Assembly: GCF_002858765.1 (NCBI RefSeq)
Contig: NZ_PJRP01000015.1
Span: 124,001 to 188,000, forward strand
Length of the DNA stretch: 64,000 bases
From: Cupriavidus pauculus
Lineage (GTDB): Bacteria; Pseudomonadota; Gammaproteobacteria; Burkholderiales; Burkholderiaceae
Direction of reading: 5' to 3'
Numbering within the stretch: the first letter of the stretch is position 1; each line of letters opens with the position of its first letter. Position numbers and translations under genes: made by a program. Below the pieces are notes generated by a model. That model saw nothing but the letters and a program-made list of their open reading frames with translations, ran no database searches and had not been told where the DNA came from. This document shows positions 42,466-51,101 of the stretch, piece after piece.

Positions 42466-43761
42466 TCAAACGTCATCCGCCAGCCGGACACCCGTGAACT
42501 GCCAGCGCTGGTGCGGGTAGAAGAAGTTGCGGTAGGTGGCGCGGATATGCGATTCGGGGGTGACGCACGACCCGCCACGCAACACCATCTGGCTGCTCAT
42601 GAACTTGCCGTTGTACTCGCCCACGGCGCCGGCGCTTGGCCGGAAGCCCGGATAGGGCAGGAAGGCGCTGGCCGTCCACTCCCAGACATCGCCGAACATC
42701 TGCCGCAGGACGTTCGATGTGTTCTGGCGGTCCGGCAGCGGCCGCAGTGAGCGGCCTTCGATGAAATTGCCGGTCGCCGCCAGGTTGCGGGCCGCGTGTT
42801 CCCATTCGGCCTCGGTGGGCAGGCGGCGCTCGGCCCAGCGTGCGAAGGCGTCGGCTTCAAAGAAGCTCACATGGGTGACCGGGCTTTCCGGGTCCACGGG
42901 CTGCATGCCGCGCAGCGTCATATGCCACCAGGTACCCTCGCGATCTTCCCAGTACAGCGGTGCCTCGATGCGGTGGTCGCAGACCCAGCGCCAGCCATCG
43001 GACAGCCACAGTCCGGCGGTCTGGTAGCCGCCGTCCTCGATGAACTCGAACCACTGGCGGTTGCTCACCGGGTGCGAGCACAGCACGTACGGCTGCAGGA
43101 GCGTCTGGTGGCGCGGCGTTTCGCAGTCGAACGCAAAGCCGTCGTCGCCATGGCCGATCGTAACGATGCCGCCCGGCAGCGCGATCCAGTCGGGCGCGGG
43201 GCGCGGGTCGGCCACGACCGGCACCGTCATGGCGGGCGCGTAGGCTGGCCGCAGCGGATTCTGGGCGAACAGGTGCAGGATGTCGGTCAGCAGCAGTTCC
43301 TGGTGCTGCTGTTCGTGATGCAGGCCCAGCGTGATCAGCGCGGCTTCGTCGTCGGTCTGGGCGGACATCAGCAGCGTGAACATGCTGTCGTCCACGGCCT
43401 CGCGGTAGGCCAGCACCTCGTCCAGCGACGGCCGCGTCAGCAGCCCGCGCCGTGGCCGGGGATGGCGCGCGCCAACCGCTTCGTAATAGGAATTGAACAG
43501 GTAGCGATACTGCGGGTCCACCGGCTCGTAGTCGGGAATGCGCGCGCCGAGCACGAACTCCTCGAAGAACCATGTCGTATGGGCCAGATGCCATTTGGCG
43601 GGGCTGGCGTCGTCCATCGACTGCACGGTGGCGTCAGCATCGGACAGGTCAGCCACCAGCGCCTCGGTCGCGGCGCGCACATGGCGATACTGGCTCAGCA
43701 GCGCGGGTTCGTGCGGAGGATGACTGGCGTTGGCAGGCAGCAGGGCTGAGGCGGCGGTCAT
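42466..43761 (-). CDS. egtB: ergothioneine biosynthesis sulfoxide synthase
   Basis: EgtB is an Fe(II) enzyme joining hercynine to a thiol donor (gamma-glutamylcysteine or cysteine) with O2. The 431-residue protein has an N-terminal DinB-like domain with probable iron ligands His61 (His-Leu-Ala-His) and His149/His153 (His-His-Glu-Gln-Gln-His), and a C-terminal FGE-sulfatase domain ending Gly-Val-Arg-Leu-Ala. GGGAG before the ATG at 43761 sets the start. The methyltransferase egtD is not adjacent. Confidence 0.92.
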   Translation of the reverse strand: MTAASALLPANASHPPHEPALLSQYRHVRAATEALVADLSDADATVQSMDDASPAKWHLAHTTWFFEEFVLGARIPDYEPVDPQYRYLFNSYYEAVGARHPRPRRGLLTRPSLDEVLAYREAVDDSMFTLLMSAQTDDEAALITLGLHHEQQHQELLLTDILHLFAQNPLRPAYAPAMTVPVVADPRPAPDWIALPGGIVTIGHGDDGFAFDCETPRHQTLLQPYVLCSHPVSNRQWFEFIEDGGYQTAGLWLSDGWRWVCDHRIEAPLYWEDREGTWWHMTLRGMQPVDPESPVTHVSFFEADAFARWAERRLPTEAEWEHAARNLAATGNFIEGRSLRPLPDRQNTSNVLRQMFGDVWEWTASAFLPYPGFRPSAGAVGEYNGKFMSSQMVLRGGSCVTPESHIRATYRNFFYPHQRWQFTGVRLADDV

Positions 43762-43916
43762 GCAGGCTCCCGGATGGCGGACGCAGGTTCTGGCAGGTTG
43801 TCCAGAAAGTCGAATCATCATAGACCCATCCTCGCCGGGGGGCGAGCCGGGTGACTTCCACGATCCATGTAGGCCAATGCCTACAGTCCACGTGCGCAGG
43901 CCGGGGCGCAAAAAAA

Positions 43917-43948
43917 AGACAGGTATCCCGGTTTGGGGATACCTGTCT
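43917..43948 (-). terminator. intrinsic terminator of azoR
   Basis: Thirteen-base perfect arms (AGACAGGTATCCC and its complement) with a six-base loop. On the minus strand the stem is followed by a run of seven T residues. It lies about 100 bases after the azoR stop. Confidence 0.93.
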
Positions 43949-44044
43949 CAGGCAGCAACCGGCGCCAAGGGGAGCGGCACCGGGTGCTTCACGGAGGCGG
44001 GGATACGGCTCCAGTCGAAAACCAGCTGGAAACCGTCAGCCGGC

Positions 44045-44665
44045 TCAGGCGGCAGCGCGCAGCGCGTCGTTCAGGGCGGCGATTTCGGTCTTGGCCGTGG
44101 TCAGGCCGGCCTCGCGGGCTTCCGGACCCATGGCCAGGCCGTGGGCGCGGACAAACGAGATATCGGTAATGCCCAGGAAGCGCAGCACCACGTCGACGGT
44201 CACTTCATGCAGATCCAGCGCCGCGCCGTCCTGGCGCACGCCGCCGCGCGACGACACCACGATGGCCTTCTTGCCCTTGGCCAGGCCTTCCGGACCGTTC
44301 TCGGTGTAGCGGAACGTGCGGCCGGCTTGTGCGATGCGGTCGATCCAGGCCTTGAGCTGGCTCGGGATGCCGAAGTTGTATTGCGGTGCGCCAATCACGA
44401 GCACGTCGGCGGCCATGAATTCGGCCAGGTATGCCTCGGTGATGTCCAGTTCGGCCTGCTGGGCGGCATTCAGTCCGTCCTTCGGGCCGCCCAGCACGGG
44501 CAGCAGATGGTTGCCGAGGTGGGCAGGGGCTTCGCGGTCCAGGTCGCGCACGGTGACCTTGGCGCTGGGGTTCTTGGCGACGAGGTCCGCCACGATGCCG
44601 GCGGTCAGGTTGCGCGAGACGGAGTTGTCGCCCAGTACGCTCGAATCGATCTTCAGGATGTTCAT
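44045..44665 (-). CDS. azoR: FMN-dependent NADH-azoreductase
   Basis: A 206-residue flavodoxin-fold reductase that reduces azo compounds and quinones with NADH. The N-terminal phosphate-binding loop (Asp-Ser-Ser-Val-Leu-Gly-Asp-Asn-Ser-Val-Ser) and the Pro-Gln-Tyr-Asn-Phe-Gly-Ile-Pro FMN-binding segment near 94-101 are diagnostic of AzoR. It is divergent from a LysR gene 114 bases away, the arrangement typical of LysR-controlled quinone-stress reductases. Confidence 0.93.
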   Translation of the reverse strand: MNILKIDSSVLGDNSVSRNLTAGIVADLVAKNPSAKVTVRDLDREAPAHLGNHLLPVLGGPKDGLNAAQQAELDITEAYLAEFMAADVLVIGAPQYNFGIPSQLKAWIDRIAQAGRTFRYTENGPEGLAKGKKAIVVSSRGGVRQDGAALDLHEVTVDVVLRFLGITDISFVRAHGLAMGPEAREAGLTTAKTEIAALNDALRAAA

Positions 44666-44779
44666 TGTCTGGCTCCACTAAGTTCGGTTGGGATGGCTGA
44701 AAGATATAGGCTGGCCATTGATGCCGGTAGTGAGGCAAAATGCAAATGATTGTTCTATGGATGCAACGGAGCGCTGACC

Positions 44780-45778
44780 ATGCAGGATCTCAACGATTTG
44801 TCGCTGTTTGCCCAGGTGGTGCAGCACGGCAGTTTTTCCGCCGCCAGCCGCGCCACGGGGGTGCCCAAGTCGCGCCTGTCCCGCCGTATCGCGCAACTGG
44901 AGCGCGACCTGGGTGTGCAGCTGCTGCGCCGGACCACGCGTCAGGTGCGCGTAACGCCACTCGGTGAGTCCTACTATGCGCATTGCCGCGACATGCTCCA
45001 GGCCGCCGAAGCCGCGCGTGAAGTGATCGAACAGTCGCGCGAACAGCCGGGCGGCTGCCTGCGGGTCAGTTGTCCCGTGGCGATCGTGCAGATCCTGCTG
45101 GCACCCAATATCGGCCATTTCATGCGCGCCAACCCCGGTATCCAACTGGAGATCGAAGCCACCAACCGCCGGGTCGACGTGATCGGGGAGGGCTATGACC
45201 TGGCCCTGCGCGTGCGCAATGTGCTCGACGATTCCAGCCTGGCGGTGCGTACCTTTGGCAAGAGCGACCTGAAGCTCGTGGCCAGCCCCGCGCTGCTGGA
45301 CAGCATCGGCCGGCCGCGCACGCCGCAGGCGCTGGAAGGCATGCCGGGGGTGGGGCAGAAACCGCACGAAGGGCGCCATGTCTGGACGCTGTTCGACAAG
45401 GCCGGCGAGCCCGTCAATATTGGCTACGATCCGCGCCTGGTTTCCGACGAGTTCGCGATCCTGCGCGAGGCGGCGATTGCCGGCGTGGGCGTGGCCATGC
45501 TGCCGCGCATGTACTGCCGCGACGATATCGAGCGCGGCGACCTCGAAGTGGTGCTGCCCCAGTGGGACCTGCCGATGGGCGTGCTGCACGCGGTGTTTCC
45601 GTCCCGGCAGGGCGTTACGCCGGCGCTGCGCCGTTTCCTCGATTTCCTGGCCGAAGTCCTGCCGGAACACGCGCGCAAGGTCGGCATGATGATGACGGCC
45701 GGCGTGCCGATGCATGCTGCGCCGCCCACCGAGCCACCCCCCGCGCGATCTGGCGCGCAGAAGGCAGACGCGGATTGA
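44780..45778 (+). CDS. LysR family regulator, divergent from azoR
   Basis: A 332-residue LysR-type regulator. The N-terminal helix-turn-helix (Ser-Phe-Ser-Ala-Ala-Ser through Ser-Arg-Leu-Ser-Arg-Arg) and the substrate-binding domain (about 90-295) are complete. GGAG about 9 bases before the ATG at 44780 selects this start over one 30 bases upstream. The C-terminal 35 residues are Pro/Ala-rich. Divergence from azoR suggests it controls that gene, probably in response to quinones or electrophiles; this is inference. Confidence 0.9.
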   Translation: MQDLNDLSLFAQVVQHGSFSAASRATGVPKSRLSRRIAQLERDLGVQLLRRTTRQVRVTPLGESYYAHCRDMLQAAEAAREVIEQSREQPGGCLRVSCPVAIVQILLAPNIGHFMRANPGIQLEIEATNRRVDVIGEGYDLALRVRNVLDDSSLAVRTFGKSDLKLVASPALLDSIGRPRTPQALEGMPGVGQKPHEGRHVWTLFDKAGEPVNIGYDPRLVSDEFAILREAAIAGVGVAMLPRMYCRDDIERGDLEVVLPQWDLPMGVLHAVFPSRQGVTPALRRFLDFLAEVLPEHARKVGMMMTAGVPMHAAPPTEPPPARSGAQKADAD

Positions 45779-45890
45779 ATCGACGCCGGCGCATGCACGG
45801 CGACGCTGCGCCTTTACCTTCACGCTGGCACGATCTAAGGTAGTTGTGCAGGTCACATGCGCCTGCATCAAACTGCAAGGAGCCACCGCG

Positions 45891-46304
45891 ATGGGTCGCA
45901 CGCAAGGAACGCAGGATCTGGGCAAGGCCATTCTCCGTATCGTGCTGGGCGTGCTCATCCTGTTGCACGGCATCTCGAAGCTGATGGCCGGCCCGGGCTT
46001 TGTCACGCAGGTGGTGACGCAAGCCGGCCTGCCGGCCGCGCTGGCCTACGGCGTCTATATCGGCGAGATCGTTGCGCCCATCCTGCTGATCATCGGGCTC
46101 TGGACGCGCCTGGCCGGCGTCATCGTCGTTCTCAACATGCTGTTTGCGTTCGCGCTGGTCCATGCAAAGCAACTGGGCGAGATGGCCCCCACGGGCGGCT
46201 GGGCGCTCGAACTGCAGGGGATGTACCTGGCGGCGGCGCTGGTCGTGGCCCTGCTGGGGGCAGGCCGGCTGAGCGTGGGCGGTGTCGACGGCAAGTGGAA
46301 CTAG
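45891..46304 (+). CDS. DoxX family membrane protein
   Basis: A 137-residue protein with four membrane helices, of the DoxX/SURF4-like family. The Leu-Leu-His-Gly-Ile-Ser-Lys-Leu motif near 27-34 is the family hallmark. AAGGAG about 10 bases upstream of the ATG at 45891 sets the start. Members are linked to redox stress or membrane homeostasis in other bacteria, without a clear reaction. It follows the LysR gene by 112 bases. Confidence 0.9.
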   Translation: MGRTQGTQDLGKAILRIVLGVLILLHGISKLMAGPGFVTQVVTQAGLPAALAYGVYIGEIVAPILLIIGLWTRLAGVIVVLNMLFAFALVHAKQLGEMAPTGGWALELQGMYLAAALVVALLGAGRLSVGGVDGKWN

Positions 46305-46366
46305 CAAGAACTAGCCCGAACTAGCAAGCCGGAACGCTCGACCCGGCGGAACCCAGGGAGACTGCC

Positions 46367-46969
46367 ATGGCAGGCCTGATGATGTCTCGCGTACCGGCTG
46401 CCCTCGGCGCGGCGCTGGCCGCTGCGCTGGCAGGTTGCGCCACCGGCCCCGATATCCGTACCGACTACAACCACAGCACCGATTTTTCCCAGTACCGCAC
46501 CTTTGCCTTCCTGCCGCGCCTGGGCACGGACCGGCAGGGCTATGAAAGCCTGACAACGCAGTATCTGAAGGATGCGGTGACGAAGGAGATGACGGCGCGT
46601 GGCTATGAATATGCGCCGCGCCAGCCCGACCTGCTGGTCAACTTCAACATGCAGTTCCAGCAGAAGATCGTCAGCAACCCGGCGCCGATGCCGCCGCCGG
46701 GCTATATGGGCTACTACGCCTACCGGGGCGGCCTCTATGCGCCGTGGCCTGGCTACGGCTTCTACAGCGATACCTATACGTATACCGAGGGCACCCTGAA
46801 CATCGATCTGGTCGACGCCAGAAAGAACCAGCTCGTATGGGAAGGGGTGGCCCAGGGCGATGCCAGCGAGCCGGAGCGGCAGACCAGCCAGCTGATGATC
46901 GAGCAGGTGGTGGGGCTGATCTTCGCGAAGTATCCATTCCGTGCCGGCATCGGGGCGCCGAGTCAATAA
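46367..46969 (+). CDS. DUF4136 lipoprotein
   Basis: A 200-residue exported lipoprotein. The signal peptide ends in the lipobox Leu-Ala-Gly-Cys with lipidated Cys24. The mature part has the DUF4136 pattern Thr-Asp-Phe-Ser-Gln-Tyr-Arg-Thr-Phe-Ala-Phe and a Tyr/Gly/Pro-rich central loop (about 105-140). No function is known. It follows doxX by 62 bases and may be co-transcribed. Confidence 0.9.
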   Translation: MAGLMMSRVPAALGAALAAALAGCATGPDIRTDYNHSTDFSQYRTFAFLPRLGTDRQGYESLTTQYLKDAVTKEMTARGYEYAPRQPDLLVNFNMQFQQKIVSNPAPMPPPGYMGYYAYRGGLYAPWPGYGFYSDTYTYTEGTLNIDLVDARKNQLVWEGVAQGDASEPERQTSQLMIEQVVGLIFAKYPFRAGIGAPSQ

Positions 46970-47027
46970 GGCGTGGCAAAGTCGTAAGTTTTTCCGCGCC
47001 GGCCCCGTCCCGCCCAGCCAGACCCGC

Positions 47028-47033
47028 TACAAT
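47028..47033 (+). promoter_or_regulatory. -10 element before ftsK
   Basis: TACAAT lies 34 bases before the ATG at 47068. It argues that translation starts there and not further upstream. Confidence 0.45.
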
Positions 47034-47067
47034 CGCTGCCCGTGGTTTTGAACGTGTCATATCTAAA

Positions 47068-50000
47068 ATGGGTCTGGGCTGGTTCGGATTGTCGACCTTC
47101 TGGCTGTTGCCGCTTGTCTGGCGAACGGTAGGCCGTGTGCTTGCCGGCGATCGCCGCCTGTTCGGCCGTGGCTCGCTGCGTATATGGATGGGTACGGCGC
47201 TGGTGCTGGGCGCCAGTGCCACGCTGGAAGCGCTGACTGGCGGCGAGGGCGAAGGCGCCACGGCCGGTGGCGCCTTGGGGCATGCGCTGGCTGGTACGGT
47301 GTCCGGCATGCTGGGCTGGACCGGCGCGCTGCTGATGATGCTGGCCGTGCTGGGGCTGGCCGCGCCGATGGTGTTTGGCGAAACCTGGCGCAGCCTGTTC
47401 CTGCTGCGCCGCCCGCGTGCGGAAGCCGACGAGGCGCCGGCTCCGGCGCCCGCTCGCACCGAATCGCGCGTGGAAACGCGCTCCGATTTCCGCACGGACT
47501 CGCGCTCCGATTTCCGCAACGATTTCCGAAACGATTTCCGAAACGATACGCGCGCCGAGGCTGCGCCCTCGCAGGCCGCGTCGCGCGATGGCACCGACCG
47601 CTGGGAAACGACGTCGATGCCGGGGCAGAGCCGGCAGGCGCCGCGCCACAAGGGTATCGAAGCCGTATCCGCACGCCGCCAGCCGGCCTGGCAACCGCCG
47701 CCGCGCACGCGCCAGTCGCCCCCGCAACCGGGCGAGATCTGGCTGCATCAGGCTGGCGCGCCCGGCGCCGTGAAGAGCGAGCCGGTGGCCGAAGCGGCCC
47801 GTCCGGCGTCCAGGCCCGAAGCGGCCACGCCACCCGCGAAGCCCACGCAACCGAAGCCGCAGCCGAAGCCGCAACCCCGGCCCGAAGCCAAGCCCGCCGC
47901 GCCGCAGGCCACCGTGGTCAGCAGCCCGTTCCGCAACCCGCAGTTGGGCCTGCGTTCGGCCATCACGACGTTGCCTGATGCGATGGCAAAGTCCGCAGCG
48001 GTGGCGGCAAGCGGCGCTGCGGCCGTGGCGGCACAGGCCGACTCGGATGTGGCCGTTGTCGAAGCCCCGCCCGTGACCGATTCGGCGGCCAACACGCTGC
48101 CCGATTCGCTGACCAACACGCTGACCAACACGCTGCCCGATTCGCTGGCCGATTCGCTGACGGACACGCAAGCTGTCTCGCGCGCCGCCGAGATCGCGGC
48201 CGACATCGCCATGATCGCCGCTGCCGCCGACGTGGCGGACGATTCCGCCACCCCCGCGCAGGCAGACGAGCCGGTCACGCTGGCGTCGATTCGCGATGAA
48301 GCGATGACGCTGCTGGCCGAACTGCGCGCGCTGGCAGGCAAGCCGATCGAGGCGCCCGCTGTCCCAGTGCCGGCGGACGCCGAACCGCTGGAGACGGTGG
48401 TAGACCCGGCGCCGATCCAGCAAGCCGTCGCGCCGATGGCGGCCGTTGAGGCTGTGGAGGCTGTGGCGGCCGTCACGGTCGACCAGACCGTCGAAGTCGA
48501 AGTCGAAGCCGAAGCCGAAGCCGAAGCCGATCCGGCTGCAGCGATGTTCGACGCCGTGTCGACCATCGATTCCCCCGAGCCCGTCGAACGGATCGCGCCG
48601 GCTTTGTCCGTCGAGACAGCCGAGACCTTCGCGCTGCCATCCGTAGCGCCGGAAGCCCCGGTGCCGTCGGCATCGGAAGCCATCGATGCCGCCGTCGCCG
48701 CGTCGATCTCGGAGGCTGAGGCCGAAGCCGAGGCGGACGCCGACATCGAATGGACCGCTGAAACCCTGGTGGCAGCAAACGCCGCCGCCGATCCGCTGGC
48801 CGACATCGACGCCACGGCACCTATCGAGGCAACCGATCCGGTGCCAGCGGCCGGCGTCGCCATGACGGAAGAGCCCGCGCCGGTGGAGGATGCAAACGCC
48901 TTCGTCCAGCCCACGCCAAAGCCGCGCATCGTGCTGCCGGCCGTGGTCGGCAATACCGTGGCGCTTGCCCCGGCAGCGCCCGTTGCCGCTAAGGCGGCAT
49001 TTGTAGTGGCGCCTGCGCCGCTTCCGACGCCTCCGGCCCCCCGCGTGGCGGTCGACTACCGCCTGCCGGGTACCGATCTGCTGGAAGCCGCCGCAGCGGC
49101 CGGCGAGAGCGCCGAGCAGATTTCGGAAGAGCGCCTGCAGCAGACCAGCGAACTGATCGCACAGCGGCTGGCCGAATTCAAGGTGCCGGTGTCGGTGGTG
49201 GGTGCCAGTGCCGGTCCGGTCATTACCCGTTTCGAGGTCGATCCGGCCGTCGGCGTGCGCGGCGCGCAGGTGGTGGGGCTGATGAAAGACCTGGCGCGTG
49301 CGCTGGGCGTGACGTCGATCCGCGTGGTCGAGACCATCCCGGGCAAGACCTGCATGGGGCTGGAACTGCCCAATGCGAAGCGCGAGATGATCCGGTTGTC
49401 CGAGATCGTCAGCGGCAGCGCGTTCGATGCCCATGCATCGAAGCTGGTGCTGGCGATGGGCAAGGACATCACGGGCAACCCCGTGGTGACGGACCTGGCC
49501 CGTGCGCCGCACCTGCTGGTGGCCGGCACGACCGGCTCGGGCAAGTCGGTGGCGGTCAACGCCATGATCCTGTCGATGCTCTACAAGGCCACGCCGGAAG
49601 ACGTGCGCCTGATCATGATCGACCCGAAGATGCTGGAACTGTCGGTCTACGAGGGCATTCCGCACCTGCTGGCGCCGGTGGTGACCGACATGAAGCAGGC
49701 TGCGCACGCGCTGAACTGGTGCGTGGGCGAGATGGAAAAGCGCTACCGGCTGATGTCGGCGCTGGGCGTGCGCAATCTGGCCGGCTACAACCAGAAGATC
49801 CGCGCGGCCGAAGCCGCCGAACAGAAGGTGCCGAATCCGTTCTCGCTGACCCCCGACGCGCCGGAGCCGCTGTCCACGCTGCCGCTGATCGTGGTGGTGA
49901 TCGACGAACTGGCCGACCTGATGATGGTGGCGGGCAAGAAGATCGAGGAACTGATCGCCCGCCTGGCACAGAAGGCGCGCGCGGCGGGCATCCACCTGAT

Positions 50001-50544
50001 CCTGGCCACGCAGCGGCCGTCGGTGGACGTGATCACGGGCCTGATCAAGGCGAACATCCCCACGCGCGTGGCATTCCAGGTGTCGTCCAAGATCGACTCG
50101 CGCACCATCCTGGACCAGATGGGCGCCGAAAGCCTGCTGGGGCAGGGCGACATGCTGTTCCTGCCACCGGGCACCGGGTATCCGCAGCGCGTGCATGGCG
50201 CCTTCGTGGCGGACGAGGAAGTGCACCGCGTGGTGGAGCACTGGAAGCAGTTCGGCGAGCCGGACTATGACGAAGCCATCCTGGCCGGCGATGCGCCGGA
50301 AGGCGCTGCCGACCTGTTCGGCGAAGGCGGCAGCGATGGCGAGGCGGACCCGCTCTACGACGAGGCCGCGCAATTCGTGCTGACGTCGCGCCGGGCGTCG
50401 ATCTCGGCCGTGCAGCGGCAATTGCGCATCGGCTACAACCGTGCGGCGCGCCTGATCGAGCAGATGGAAGCCGCCGGACTGGTGTCGCCGATGGGCCGCA
50501 ACGGCACCCGCGAGGTCATTGCGCCCGGCGGCCCGGGCGACTGA
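47068..50544 (+). CDS. ftsK: DNA translocase FtsK, unusual N-terminus and linker
   Basis: FtsK moves DNA during chromosome dimer resolution at the division septum. From 47068 the protein has 1158 residues: about three membrane helices (4-22, 38-56, 75-108) instead of four, a linker of about 540 residues rich in Ala, Glu, Pro and Asp, and a complete motor from about 660. Walker A Gly-Thr-Thr-Gly-Ser-Gly-Lys-Ser is at 820-827 and Walker B Asp946-Glu947. The C-terminal gamma winged helix (about 1090-1150) is intact. The stop of the upstream lipoprotein gene is only 98 bases before, so no room exists for the usual first helix. Confidence 0.9.
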   Translation: MGLGWFGLSTFWLLPLVWRTVGRVLAGDRRLFGRGSLRIWMGTALVLGASATLEALTGGEGEGATAGGALGHALAGTVSGMLGWTGALLMMLAVLGLAAPMVFGETWRSLFLLRRPRAEADEAPAPAPARTESRVETRSDFRTDSRSDFRNDFRNDFRNDTRAEAAPSQAASRDGTDRWETTSMPGQSRQAPRHKGIEAVSARRQPAWQPPPRTRQSPPQPGEIWLHQAGAPGAVKSEPVAEAARPASRPEAATPPAKPTQPKPQPKPQPRPEAKPAAPQATVVSSPFRNPQLGLRSAITTLPDAMAKSAAVAASGAAAVAAQADSDVAVVEAPPVTDSAANTLPDSLTNTLTNTLPDSLADSLTDTQAVSRAAEIAADIAMIAAAADVADDSATPAQADEPVTLASIRDEAMTLLAELRALAGKPIEAPAVPVPADAEPLETVVDPAPIQQAVAPMAAVEAVEAVAAVTVDQTVEVEVEAEAEAEADPAAAMFDAVSTIDSPEPVERIAPALSVETAETFALPSVAPEAPVPSASEAIDAAVAASISEAEAEAEADADIEWTAETLVAANAAADPLADIDATAPIEATDPVPAAGVAMTEEPAPVEDANAFVQPTPKPRIVLPAVVGNTVALAPAAPVAAKAAFVVAPAPLPTPPAPRVAVDYRLPGTDLLEAAAAAGESAEQISEERLQQTSELIAQRLAEFKVPVSVVGASAGPVITRFEVDPAVGVRGAQVVGLMKDLARALGVTSIRVVETIPGKTCMGLELPNAKREMIRLSEIVSGSAFDAHASKLVLAMGKDITGNPVVTDLARAPHLLVAGTTGSGKSVAVNAMILSMLYKATPEDVRLIMIDPKMLELSVYEGIPHLLAPVVTDMKQAAHALNWCVGEMEKRYRLMSALGVRNLAGYNQKIRAAEAAEQKVPNPFSLTPDAPEPLSTLPLIVVVIDELADLMMVAGKKIEELIARLAQKARAAGIHLILATQRPSVDVITGLIKANIPTRVAFQVSSKIDSRTILDQMGAESLLGQGDMLFLPPGTGYPQRVHGAFVADEEVHRVVEHWKQFGEPDYDEAILAGDAPEGAADLFGEGGSDGEADPLYDEAAQFVLTSRRASISAVQRQLRIGYNRAARLIEQMEAAGLVSPMGRNGTREVIAPGGPGD
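47482..47553 (+). repeat. 12-bp tandem repeats in the ftsK linker
   Basis: Copies of AACGATTTCCGA and a related TCCGATTTCCGC unit encode an Asn/Ser-Asp-Phe-Arg pattern. The repeats are in frame. Confidence 0.8.
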
Positions 50545-50572
50545 ACGGCACACGCCGGAAGAGGTCATCGCC

Positions 50573-50920
50573 ATGCGCGCCATCCAGGGCAACCTGCTGC
50601 ACGACATTCCGGTCCACGCCGATGGCGAGGTCTTTACGGACCTGCTGTCCTGGCAGGCCACGGGCCGGGTCCGCATCGAGCGGATCGTCTCGAACGGCCA
50701 GGCCAGCCCGCCGGATTTCTGGTACGACAGCGCCGACGACGAGTGGGTGCTGGTGATCACCGGCAGCGCCAAGGTGGAAATCGACGATGGCACCACCCAC
50801 ATGCTGGGCGCGGGAGACTGGCTCCAGCTGCCCGCCCGGTGCCGCCATCGCGTGGCCTGGACCGACGCGGCGCAGCCCACGGTCTGGCTGGCCATCCACG
50901 TGACGCCCGAAGCCACGTAG
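50573..50920 (+). CDS. cupin-domain protein
   Basis: A 115-residue single-barrel cupin. It has Trp-Val-Leu-Val-Ile-Thr-Gly-Ser and Gly-Asp-Trp-Leu-Gln-Leu-Pro-Ala motif parts and a terminal His-Arg-Val-Ala-Trp, with only some of the usual metal-binding histidines. No signal peptide. The ATG at 50573 follows GAGG. It lies 28 bases after ftsK and may be read through. Function unknown. Confidence 0.83.
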   Translation: MRAIQGNLLHDIPVHADGEVFTDLLSWQATGRVRIERIVSNGQASPPDFWYDSADDEWVLVITGSAKVEIDDGTTHMLGAGDWLQLPARCRHRVAWTDAAQPTVWLAIHVTPEAT

Positions 50921-50998
50921 CTTCCCGTTCCCGCACGCGGGATGGGGTTCGAGACGCTGCTTGCCGGGTTGTGCCGTTTGAACCGCGTGCCGGCCCCC

Positions 50999-51031
50999 CG
51001 GCACCTCTCTCCGACGTGGGAGAGGGGCGCA
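50999..51031. repeat. imperfect palindrome, REP-like
   Basis: CACCTCTCTCC and GGGAGAGGGG can pair around GACGT. Short intergenic palindromes of this composition are common in related genomes, but I cannot show copies here. Confidence 0.3.
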
Positions 51032-51101
51032 AATCAGCGACAGCTTGTATGGCCCTCGTATGGCTTTATGATGTCGGGACAAATCCCCCGGAGACTCCGG
51101 C

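Noticed and set aside
46963..50916. A 1300-codon open frame opposite ftsK
   Set aside because: Its composition (Arg, His, Gly, Asp runs) is a shadow of the FtsK Ala/Glu linker and motor, and no ribosome site fits.
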